Shown in pieces: positions 55,847 through 64,000 of a DNA stretch of 64,000 nt; the stretch's first letter is position 1, and every line of letters starts with the position of its first letter. The stretch comes from Lonicera japonica. Lineage: Eukaryota; Streptophyta; Magnoliopsida; Dipsacales; Caprifoliaceae. Both the position numbers and the translations under genes were made by a program. Where the stretch lies: positions 62,001 to 126,000 of the forward strand of contig JAKCWG010000810.1 of assembly GCA_021464415.1 (NCBI GenBank), read 5' to 3'. Under the pieces are notes generated by a model that saw only the letters and a program-made list of their open reading frames with translations, had not been told where the DNA came from and did no database searches.

Positions 55847-58800
55847 GAATGATAAAATACTTGCCTGGAGCCGGTCTGGGAATGGGACAACCAGGACTAC
55901 TTCAAGCATTGGAACCAGTAGCAAGGTACGAGAGGGAAGGTTTGGGTTACCAACACACTGAAGAGGACGATCAACAAAAAAGGGGTCGAGGGCATCAGTA
56001 TCCGAGTTTCAGCTCTCTGAACGGGTTCTTTGTCAAAGAAGGAGATGACTTCCCCTTTTGCGGCTTCCAGGAGCCTTGGAGAAACAGCGACGGAGAGAAC
56101 CTTCCTGGGTGGGAAATCTTCTATGAAGAGGACCTATATATCAAAGAAAACACCGTACACAGCTTCGCTACCAGGTTGACAATCGGGCCGAAGGAAGAAA
56201 GTGAAGACATGAAAGGCGAAGAGGAAGAAATGATCGGAGATCTCTTCGACATCATGGCTCTGGGAGATGATGAGCCAGGAGACGACCCTGTACACTTGAT
56301 ATACGCTGATCCAGACTACCAAGGGGAAAGGGAAAAGAGCGAAATTGTAAGGGTGAGAGATAAGAGTGAGGGTAAGGATAGGAAGGAGTCACTCCTAAAT
56401 GAACTTTTTAAACTTGTACCTGTAAATACTAGTATCAATAAAGAAGAGTCTATTTTGCGTTATCCTGTTATTTTTAATTCTGTAATTGCTTATATGGAAT
56501 TGGAAAGAATGAACGAACACCCTGAACGGGAGGAGCAACGTATACAAAGCGAGGAAGGAGACACTCTTGTGATTAACCTCGGAACAGAGGAGGAAAGAAA
56601 AGAGGTCCGCATTGGGGCAAGCCTAAGTGGGACAGAGAGAGAAGAATTCACACAAACTCTGAAAGAATATGTGGATGTCTTCGCCTGGTCTTATGCAGAT
56701 ATGCCGGGTTTGAACAGTCAGATAGTCATGCACGAAATACACACCAATCCAGAACTTAGGCCCGTCAAACAGAAGCTGAGGAAACTTACGCCAGAATGGT
56801 CCTTAAAAGTGAAAGAAGAAGTAATGAAACAACTGAGTGTGGGATTCTTACGGGTGATCGAGTACCCCTCGTGGTTAGCCAACATCGTTCCTGTTCCAAA
56901 AGCTAATGGGAAAGTCCGCATGTGTGTGGATTACCGGGATCTCAATAAAGCTTGTCCAAAGGACGATTTTCCATTGCCCAACATCAATTTGATAGTAGAT
57001 AATACTGCCAACCACGCCCTGAAGTCATTTGTGGATGGTTTTGCCGGATATAACCAGATCAAGATGCACCCGGATCACCAGGAGAAAACAGCATTTATCA
57101 CACCGTGGGGAACATACTGCTACACCGTTATGCCGTTTGGGCTGAAGAACGCCGGGGCAACATATCAGAGGGCAGCTACGGCTATCTTTCACGACATGAT
57201 TCACAAAGAAGTAGAGGTGTATGTAGACGACATGATAATCAAGTCAAAAGAGAGGGAAGGCCACGTACCAGCCTTGCGAGCCTTCTTTGATCGGCTCCGC
57301 CAGTATCAGATGAGACTCAATCCGCAGAAATGTGTGTTCGGGGTAACCAAAGGAAAACTCCTGGGATATGTCGTCAGTAAGAAAGGAATCGAGGTGGACC
57401 CCGCTAAAGTTCAAGCTATCCAAGACATGCCCGAGCCTCGTACCGAGAGAGAAATCCGGGGTTTTTTGGGTAATCTGCAGTACATCAGTAGGTTTATCTC
57501 TCAGCTCACTCAAAAGTGCGAACCCATCTTCAAACTCCTGAGGAAGTCTTCAACAGGAGAATGGAACGATCAATGCCAGGAGGCTTTTGACAAAATCAAA
57601 GATTACCTCTCCAAGCCCCCAGTATTAGCCCCGCCTCAGACCGGACTACCACTAATTCTATACCTAACCGTCACTGATTCAGCCGCGGGAGCAATGCTAG
57701 CCCAACACCTCACCGATACCCGGAAGGAGCAGGCCATCTATTTCCTCAGCAAAAAGCTATCCCCATTTGAGATAAACTACACACCATTGGAAAAATCGTG
57801 TACCGCTCTCGTCTGGGTAACACAGAAACTACGGCACTACATGCTAGTTTTTCCAGTCATCCTGGCATCACGGATTGATCCGTTGAAATACCTCTTCGAG
57901 AAACCGGCTCTCTCGAATCGAATGGCAAAATGGTTATTTCTACTCTCCGAATTCGACATCACCTACATGACCCAGAAGGCAGTCAAAGGCAAGATCATAG
58001 CTGATTACCTGGCCCACAATCCGATATTGGGAGACATGATAGAAGAAGCCGAGTTCCCGGACGAAACCATCATGAACGTCGAGATCAATGAAGACTGGAG
58101 GTTGTACTTTGACGGGGCCGCCAATCGGAACGGAAACGGGATAGGCATCCTGTTAGTTTCTCCGGACCAAACTCACTCCCCGGTGTCATATCGTCTGGAC
58201 TTTTTCTGCACCAACAATATGGCCGAATATGAAGCCTGCATACTCGGGTTAGAGATCGCTCTTCAAAGGGGTATAAAGAGAATACAGGTATACGGAGATT
58301 CAGCACTAGTGGTCCATCAAGTTCTGAAGGAATGGAAGATCAGAGATGAGAAATTGGTCCCTTACCTCGCCCGACTAGAAGAAGTCACAGGAAGGTTCGA
58401 GCGTGTGGAGTTTTACTATATCCCCAGGTCCCAGAACAGTTTTGCTGACGCATTGGCAACCCTGGCATCTATGATCGATATTCCGGAGGGGATGGAAGAA
58501 ATAACCCTCACGGTACAAAAGAAATCAGGACCCGCGCACTGCATGACCCTTGAGGTGGAAATTGAAAAAGACGGTGACTCAACCGTTTGGTTTTATGATA
58601 TCTGGAACCTGCTGAAGAACCATCAGTATCCCGAGAAAGCAGACAAGAGAACGCGGGTCACACTCAGGAGACTAGCATCAGGATTCATACTCTGTGCCGG
58701 AAGATTGTATAAGAGGAACTACGACGGGACTCATCTTCAATGTCTCACCGAAGAAGAATCGGTTAGAATGATGGATCAGATACATGGGGGCGATTGCGGA

Positions 58801-59832
58801 CCTCATATGAGCGGGCATACGCTTGCCCGCAAGATCATCAGGCAAGGGTATTTCTGGTCTACCCTACAAACTGACTGCGCTGATCATGTACGCCGTTGTC
58901 ACAAATGCCAAATTTATGCTAAGTCCCAGAAGCTTCCTCCAAAAGAGTTGTATAACATGACTGCTCCCTGGCCTTTTTCAGCTTGGGGAATTGACGTCAT
59001 TGGGAAAGTCTCACCCAAAGCCAGCAACGGCCATGAATTCATACTAGTAGCCATCGACTACTTCACCAAATGGGTGGAAGCCGAATCTTACCAAACCCTG
59101 GATGCCAGGAAAGTTGCCCGATTCATCAAAAGGAATATTGTCTGCCGATATGGGGTCCCACACGAGATCATCTCAGATAACGGCACCCACTTCGAAGGAG
59201 AAGCTAATACAGTCATGGAAGAATACGGTATCACCCGACACAAATCTTCGCCATATAGACCACAAACCAATGGGGCAGTTGAAGCCGCCAACAAGAATTT
59301 GAAGAATATCCTAAGCAAGATGACCGACACCTGCCGGGACTGGCCGGAGAAATTACCATATGCATTGTGGGGATACCGCACCACCGAAAGGGTCTCTACC
59401 GGGGCAACCCCGTTCTCGCTTACATACGGGATGGAAGCAGTCCTCCCTGTCGAGTTAGAGGTCCCTTCCCTCAGAGTAATGCTAGAGAATCAGGTCAATG
59501 AACTGGAGTGGGTCCAGGCACGTTATAACGAGCTAGCCTTACTAGATGAGAAAAGATTGAAAGCCGCATACCACCATCAAGGGTATCAGAAGAGAATCGC
59601 TCGAGCATTTAACCAGAGAGTGAGGACTCGGGGTATCAATGAAAATGACATCGTGTTGAAAGAAATTCGAGAGCCAGCCAGAGATCCGAGGGGAAAGTTC
59701 GGGCAGAAGTGGACAGGGCCGTATATCGTCAAAGAAATCAATACAGGAGGCGCCGCTATACTCACTGACCTAGACGGGCAGTTACTACATTCACCAGTCA
59801 ACATGGACCGACTGAAGAAGTATTATCAATAA
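55840..59832 (+). CDS. Family C copy 3 pol: RT, two RNase H domains, integrase
   Basis: An uninterrupted 1330-codon frame. Its start is the point where the frame opens after the upstream 1-bp deletion, not a natural start; in copies 1 and 2 this region is fused to gag-pro. It opens with a second G-patch-like motif (YLPGAGLGMGQPGLL ... EGLGY, residues about 8-40), then an acidic linker. RT follows (catalytic YVDD at 461-464), then a first RNase H (about 600-715) and a second, archaeal-type RNase H (YFDGAANRNG with Asp 758, NNMAEYEA, YGDSALVV, NSFADALA), then integrase with its zinc finger (CHKC at 1020-1023) and D1052, D1113, E1148. There is no chromodomain; it ends RLKKYYQ. Dual RNase H places it in the Tat lineage. 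All visible catalytic residues are present. Confidence 0.93.
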   Translation: MLRMIKYLPGAGLGMGQPGLLQALEPVARYEREGLGYQHTEEDDQQKRGRGHQYPSFSSLNGFFVKEGDDFPFCGFQEPWRNSDGENLPGWEIFYEEDLYIKENTVHSFATRLTIGPKEESEDMKGEEEEMIGDLFDIMALGDDEPGDDPVHLIYADPDYQGEREKSEIVRVRDKSEGKDRKESLLNELFKLVPVNTSINKEESILRYPVIFNSVIAYMELERMNEHPEREEQRIQSEEGDTLVINLGTEEERKEVRIGASLSGTEREEFTQTLKEYVDVFAWSYADMPGLNSQIVMHEIHTNPELRPVKQKLRKLTPEWSLKVKEEVMKQLSVGFLRVIEYPSWLANIVPVPKANGKVRMCVDYRDLNKACPKDDFPLPNINLIVDNTANHALKSFVDGFAGYNQIKMHPDHQEKTAFITPWGTYCYTVMPFGLKNAGATYQRAATAIFHDMIHKEVEVYVDDMIIKSKEREGHVPALRAFFDRLRQYQMRLNPQKCVFGVTKGKLLGYVVSKKGIEVDPAKVQAIQDMPEPRTEREIRGFLGNLQYISRFISQLTQKCEPIFKLLRKSSTGEWNDQCQEAFDKIKDYLSKPPVLAPPQTGLPLILYLTVTDSAAGAMLAQHLTDTRKEQAIYFLSKKLSPFEINYTPLEKSCTALVWVTQKLRHYMLVFPVILASRIDPLKYLFEKPALSNRMAKWLFLLSEFDITYMTQKAVKGKIIADYLAHNPILGDMIEEAEFPDETIMNVEINEDWRLYFDGAANRNGNGIGILLVSPDQTHSPVSYRLDFFCTNNMAEYEACILGLEIALQRGIKRIQVYGDSALVVHQVLKEWKIRDEKLVPYLARLEEVTGRFERVEFYYIPRSQNSFADALATLASMIDIPEGMEEITLTVQKKSGPAHCMTLEVEIEKDGDSTVWFYDIWNLLKNHQYPEKADKRTRVTLRRLASGFILCAGRLYKRNYDGTHLQCLTEEESVRMMDQIHGGDCGPHMSGHTLARKIIRQGYFWSTLQTDCADHVRRCHKCQIYAKSQKLPPKELYNMTAPWPFSAWGIDVIGKVSPKASNGHEFILVAIDYFTKWVEAESYQTLDARKVARFIKRNIVCRYGVPHEIISDNGTHFEGEANTVMEEYGITRHKSSPYRPQTNGAVEAANKNLKNILSKMTDTCRDWPEKLPYALWGYRTTERVSTGATPFSLTYGMEAVLPVELEVPSLRVMLENQVNELEWVQARYNELALLDEKRLKAAYHHQGYQKRIARAFNQRVRTRGINENDIVLKEIREPARDPRGKFGQKWTGPYIVKEINTGGAAILTDLDGQLLHSPVNMDRLKKYYQ

Positions 59833-60058
59833 GCACGACATGTATAAGAACTACGTAAACCTGAGCCCCAACTCGAATATTGTATTTTCTGGAAAAATCA
59901 AAAAGGGGGGAACGTAGGCAACCTGAGAAGTGACTTCAGGCCCGGTTTAAAGCTTTGTAAAGAAATTTATTTCTCATAAAAAGTCCCTTCATATATTATT
60001 AAAGAGGTGGTTCAGAACACCGAGAGTTACAAAGGAAGTACAGCATACAAAGAAGAAA

Positions 60059-61315
60059 CTAATCCCTAGGGGTTGGCCACACTGGGTCCTCAGCGGCCAA
60101 ATCAATTCGAGCCTCATCCAAAATCTGGTACGCAAAGACAATGCCATCCTCTGTAGGCTCAGAATCCATGAATCGGAACCACTCCATTTGAAAGGGGTCA
60201 TCAATCAGCTCTCCTTCTAGAGATTGCCAGCAAGAGCGGATAATGTCAGCCCGGAGGGGCCTGAAAATACCGAAACGAGCATAGTTAAACTGACGAGTCA
60301 GTCGAGCACGCCACATCCTCTCTACCGATAAAGAAACATGTGGGGTCACAAATTTAGACTCAGAAGAGAACTTGTTCAGACCAAGGGGAACCTCCTGAGG
60401 AATGTTAAACTGCCGAAGAAGACGCCCAGGGAGATAAAAGGAAGTAAACCAGAGCCCGCGGAGCCGAACGTAGTTCTGACCCCCGGTGCTAAGTACCATC
60501 GCCCTCAGCTTCCACCAAGGAATGTTCCACCGGATAGCCCGAAAGTTCTTCGAAAACCACACCGCCCAATCAGAGGAAGACATGGTCAAAGCACCAAAGA
60601 GAGGCCGATGGAAGAAATGAGTCGGATTGTCGAGCCGAACTCCGCTGAAACCCACCGATCGAAAGCGCTCTAGCAGCCACATGTATAGCAGACGCGGGCT
60701 CCCCCGGAAGAAGGGCGAGGCCCCCCGTTGAACATCATCAAGGCCATTCAAGGTCTCTGCAAGAATGATCGGCACTATAGACTCCCCATTTCTAGCCTGG
60801 TAAATCAGACTCAAGATAGTTGGATCAACACGGGAAGAACCCGTCACCAGCAGCATATCAGAAACCAGGCAAATCAGGGCCGCTGCAGTACGCCCCACGC
60901 CGTAAGAGGCCCTATCTTCATAACGATGAAAGAACCTCACCATTTTGTGGAGGTCAAGGAGCCCGTCGACAATGAAACCATCGCAGGCGGCTTGGGGAAT
61001 GGCTAACAGAGCAATTAGCATGTCGCGGGGACCGATTCCTTCTATAGGAACTGCCATCGGGAGACGAACGTCAGAACGTAACAGCCAGGAGAACTCCTCA
61101 TAGGTTGGGCAGAGCTCATCTAGTCCAAAACGGAAGAGATGGTCCGCAGGACTCCAGAAATACAAGGCACCTAACAGAAAGGAGAAATCTACAGGACGAT
61201 GGCACCAGCCCGCCAAAGGACTAAATGCACCAAAGTTCAAACCATTTTCAGAAGATATCAGAGCATCTCGAGCTTTAACATAAGAAAAATCAGAGTTGGT
61301 ACGGTAGGAAGACAT
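60059..61315 (-). CDS. Antisense DUF7745-like protein, intact (copy 3)
   Basis: A single open frame of 418 codons on the strand opposite to gag-pol, 226 bp past the pol stop and tail to tail with it. The ATG at 61315 follows the TATA box (61354-61361) closely, giving a very short leader. Residues 57-80 (ADHLFRFGLDELCPTYEEF) match the signature I associate with the plant DUF7745 family. Further conserved stretches are SIVPIILAETLNGLDDVQRG (about 175-195) and SVERMWRARLTRQFNYARFG in the C-terminal third. It is Trp/Arg-rich with no obvious catalytic motif, signal peptide or membrane span, and no classical DNA-binding fold visible. A fragment in copy 2 and a broken version in copy 1 show that it belongs to the family. 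The shared palindrome in its promoter makes autoregulation plausible. Function unknown; the family name is from memory. Confidence 0.85.
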   Translation of the reverse strand: MSSYRTNSDFSYVKARDALISSENGLNFGAFSPLAGWCHRPVDFSFLLGALYFWSPADHLFRFGLDELCPTYEEFSWLLRSDVRLPMAVPIEGIGPRDMLIALLAIPQAACDGFIVDGLLDLHKMVRFFHRYEDRASYGVGRTAAALICLVSDMLLVTGSSRVDPTILSLIYQARNGESIVPIILAETLNGLDDVQRGASPFFRGSPRLLYMWLLERFRSVGFSGVRLDNPTHFFHRPLFGALTMSSSDWAVWFSKNFRAIRWNIPWWKLRAMVLSTGGQNYVRLRGLWFTSFYLPGRLLRQFNIPQEVPLGLNKFSSESKFVTPHVSLSVERMWRARLTRQFNYARFGIFRPLRADIIRSCWQSLEGELIDDPFQMEWFRFMDSEPTEDGIVFAYQILDEARIDLAAEDPVWPTPRD

Positions 61316-61353
61316 TTTGGAGAGGTGTGGGGATGAAGGAAGGAAGATGGGTG

Positions 61354-61463
61354 TATTTATAGCAAAAAAGAGGGTCCTGTACCTGTTTGTCGCGCGACAA
61401 ACCCATTTTCAGGGGGAAGTGTCGCGCGACAAACCCATGACCAGGAGGGATTATTGCGCGACA
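61354..61463 (-). promoter_or_regulatory. Promoter of the antisense DUF7745-like gene (copy 3)
   Basis: On the minus strand three palindromic sites (plus coordinates 61452-61463, a variant; 61420-61431 and 61388-61399, exact TGTCGCGCGACA) are spaced exactly 32 and 32 bp. They are followed by the TATAAATA box (61354-61361) and the ATG at 61315. The two-site version in copy 1 has the same 32-bp step. Confidence 0.8.
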
Positions 61464-61777
61464 AACCCATCTGGGGGGCACCCTACTTTTTTCCTTATAC
61501 ATAATGGTCATCTTTGCCAAAAGAATCACTTCTGGATGCTTTTCTGTTCTCACTTTGTTCTTTTTTGCAGGAAACATAAGTATCACTACACTACAAGGTA
61601 TGACTTTTAAATTACCAACTCTTATATATATGTATATATCTTGCACAGACAGAGAATAAAAGTATAATCAAACACAGATAAAGATATTTTATAAAACCAA
61701 TAAAAGAACAGTTTTTAAATATCCGTCTAAAATAAATACATATCTGTCCAACTAACACTAAATGCAGAAAAAGAAAA
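61464..61777. other. Spacer between the two antisense genes (copy 3)
   Basis: AT-rich with no ORF of note. Contains the 3' end of the PMD-like gene (minus strand) and the flank of the next promoter. A short TATATATGTATATATC run is at about 61624-61640. Confidence 0.5.
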
Positions 61778-64000
61778 CTAATCTACTCGGGCGCGTTTTG
61801 ACACGCTCCCGCTATCACCCGAGCCCTCCTCGGGAGTAAGATCAACAACTGGGACGCTGGGAGCAAGAGGAGCTGCCACCTGGGAAAGACCCGTAGACTG
61901 AACCGGCGCCGTCGGACGGATCACCGAAGATCGGGATCGCCTAGAAGTCCGACTACTACTCCGCCTAGACTCCGACCGAGCATGGGAAGAGGTCAGGGGG
62001 TCGTCCGGCCGTAAGGAGACGTCGATAGCCCTCTGATAGTCGCGCATGTAGGCTGGAGGGTCTCGACCGACGTACTGGAGCAGGTTCCAGCTGTAGAAAT
62101 ACTGGGCATACCAGGCCCGTAGATCCGCCACCCGTACACCCACTCTCTGTAAAAAAGACATACAATAAGAGGAGAATCAGCACAGTCAAAATAAATAGAT
62201 ATAAACATGAAAGTATCAGGAGAAGTTGAAGAAGATACCTCATCATCAGAGCGACCACCCAAGAAATCAAAAGTATCCTCGGGAAGGGGATACTCCGGGA
62301 CAGAATATCGACATAGGCCCGCGCCGACATAAGAAATATCTCTGGGGAGTGGAGGTAGATCTACCCACGAAATAGATGACCCCGCAGGAGCAGCTGCAGA
62401 AGAAGACCCTCCCTCCTCACGAATGGGGAACAAGGGTGGACGAGAGGATGAGCCGCCAAAGCCCGGAGATCGGGCGGGAGGCCCCATGACAATCGTCGGT
62501 AGAGGGGTCAACGTAGCATATGTTCGGACCCCCGGAGGATCCACCATGGCCGTCGCCCCCAAAGGAGGTACCCCACTAGAAGGAGTAGTCGCCGCCGCGG
62601 GAGGAGTCCGCCCAAACTGATCAAAATCTGCCCCAAGGTCCGCGGGCTCCCAGGACCTCTCAGAAAATCCCGCTCTCCCCTTAGCAGCCTCAGCAGCAGC
62701 AAAAAGGCCCCCCGGAGACACGGAAGGGCCGGTGGGAAACTCGAAGCCCTCAGCGCGCTGCTCCCCCGCAGGTGTCGCCTGAGGTGGCGGCTCCGGAACC
62801 GCTGTCGCATCGCCTCCCTCGCCCTCTGGCCGATCACCACCCTCAGCCGCAGCAGGAACATCCCTCTCTCCCTCAGGATCCTCATCCTCAGAATCCGGAA
62901 TGTTGTCCCTCTGATCAGGGACAGGTGGCAAATGACCCGGGACCGCCCTAGCTAAATGAGTCTGTCCCCGTATGTAATGGGGATCACCTCCCAAAGTCTG
63001 GTATCTCTCGTAGAAGACCCGTCCCCGAGTCCCCTTCGGCTCCCTCATCAGGTAACGGGTAGCAAAAACAGCGTAGTCTCCCTCCTCGACGAATGTCTGG
63101 AAACCGAGTCCGTCGACTAAAGCCTGCACCATCACCTGATCAATCTCACCCGTCCGCCTCATCAGAACAGGAGGGAACAAAGGGACACGAGGCCACTGGG
63201 ACGGCGTATGCTGACGGATGACCCTCTCGCCCAAGTAGAAGAGAAGGCCGTACTCATCCCGGATAAGCCGCCTGGTCCTCGAGGCGGTCAGAGCACGGCC
63301 ATACCCATAATGATGACCCAGATCACCCCAAGGGGCCCACTCAATCTGAAAAGAGAATAAGATTTTATTTCAGTAAATTATATATTCTATTCTATCTGAC
63401 TATTGAAAAGCAAGAAAACTAAAAATATTTTTACCTGCTCCTCCCGCAGGTCATGGACGGCAGCAGCTCCAGTCTCCCTAGTCCGGTATACATAAGGAGC
63501 CCTGTAGTTCCCCGCGATGAATCGGCGGAGAAAAGGGAACTGGTCCTCGTTCTCAACGAGGAGATCCACCTGGGCGCGACCCAGACGGGTATAAGCTACA
63601 AACCAGCTCTGAAAAGGAAAGATAAAAGAAATCATCAATGATCAACAGGTAAAATGTAAAGAACCGAAGCAAAGACAGAAAGACTAAAAAATGTACCTCC
63701 CACAGCAGAGAAAAGCCCTTGAGGTTCAGGGCTAAATGACGAGAGACCTGGTCCATGGCATCATAAAGGACTGCAAGAATGAAGCCTCCCCAGTCATAGT
63801 CAAACATGAGGCTGAAGTCCCGAAGATAGGGCAACCACCAAAGATGAGCCGTGTCCCCACCACGAGCCTCGAATAAATCATGGAGTGTCAGTAGAAGAAG
63901 GACGCGGGCATACTGACGCGCCTCCTGACGGGTCATAGGAACCCCTGAAGCGACTAGCCGAGCCCTCTCTGTGGCTAAACGCGTAACCAAGACGCCCCGA
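61778..64000 (-). CDS. Antisense plant-mobile-domain-like protein, copy 3 (5' exon beyond window)
   Basis: Spliced minus-strand gene: exon 2 from beyond 64000 to 63697, exon 3 63608-63435, exon 4 63345-62239, exon 5 62146-61778. Introns are 88, 89 and 92 bp with GT...AG ends and phase 0 joins, matching copy 1 exon for exon. No stop or frameshift within the window. Exon 2 (RQYARVLLLLTLHDLFEARG, YLRDFSLMFDYDWGGFILAV) and the start of exon 4 (WAPWGDLG, FYLGERVIRQHTPSQ) resemble the aminotransferase-like plant mobile domain seen in MAIN/MAIL-type proteins and in transposons. Exon 4 continues as an acidic, Pro/Gly-rich linker (EDEDPEGERD). Exon 5 has an RS-rich run and ends SVSKRARVD, a likely nuclear signal. 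A nuclear, possibly regulatory protein is inferred; the domain assignment is by motif only. Confidence 0.78.

Larger units (their letters stand above)
50629..64000 (+). mobile_element. Family C copy 3 (youngest, runs off the window)
   Basis: Nested in copy 2's antisense gene. 5' LTR, PBS, leader and gag-pro-pol (two point lesions only), then the intact antisense DUF7745-like gene and the antisense PMD-like gene, whose first exon and the 3' LTR lie past 64000. The predicted target duplication is CATGC (50624-50628). Confidence 0.92.

Noticed and set aside
59088..59384. Minus-strand frames opposite integrase (also at 14191-14496 and 49349-49621)
   Set aside because: Mirror frames of conserved integrase codons, with no independent domain or promoter.

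Overview
The window is repeat-dense plant nuclear DNA, most likely from a flowering plant. It is almost entirely nested LTR retrotransposons: Athila-type and Tat/Ogre-type Ty3/gypsy elements plus one Tork-like Ty1/copia element. Small decayed leftovers include a CC-NBS-LRR resistance-gene fragment at 112-482. I saw no intact host gene, tRNA, rRNA or CRISPR. The species cannot be named from this sequence, and family names below come from recognised motifs, not searches.

Layout. (1) 1-5743: NBS-LRR scrap, then the 5' part of an Athila-like element (LTR, PBS, broken gag, start of the protease region). A complete solo LTR of 'family C' (2455-4056, TSD ATCGT) splits its gag. (2) 5744-22859: family C copy 1, minus strand, about 17 kb, decayed, with its 3' LTR cut by a deletion. 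(3) 22860-32509: the 3' half of a second Tat family, 'D' (pol, hairpin repeats, two antisense ORFs, 3' LTR). A solo LTR of 'family E' (25870-27668, TSD CCTTG) sits inside it. (4) 32510-37316: AT-rich DNA with diverged repeats and an LTR-like remnant. (5) 37317-41018: copia element, minus strand, broken in its gag zinc knuckle by (6) family C copy 2 (41019-50628). Copy 2 is in turn broken by (7) family C copy 3 (50629 to beyond 64000), the youngest and best preserved.

Family C is the most interesting object. It is a giant Tat/Ogre-like element with LTR (about 1.55 kb), PBS, a 730-bp leader, one long gag-pro-pol frame (variant zinc knuckle, two G-patch-like motifs around the protease, RT, two RNase H domains, integrase), then two genes on the opposite strand between pol and the 3' LTR. 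One is a single-exon DUF7745-like gene of 418 codons. The other is a five-exon gene resembling the plant mobile domain (PMD), with an acidic/Pro-rich middle and an RS-rich, NLS-like tail. In copy 3 the first is intact and the second is open as far as the window shows.

The LTR promoter and both antisense-gene promoters carry the same 12-bp perfect palindrome TGTCGCGCGACA, in one or more copies just upstream of a TATA box. Spacings are close to whole helical turns (20-22, 30-32 and about 80 bp). This looks like an element-wide operator that could be read by one of the element's own antisense-encoded proteins. The Athila LTR (CATGATCGATCATG at 21/42/21-bp spacing) and the family E LTR (AGCCGTACGGCT type, 19-bp spacing) carry different palindromes in the same kind of arrangement.
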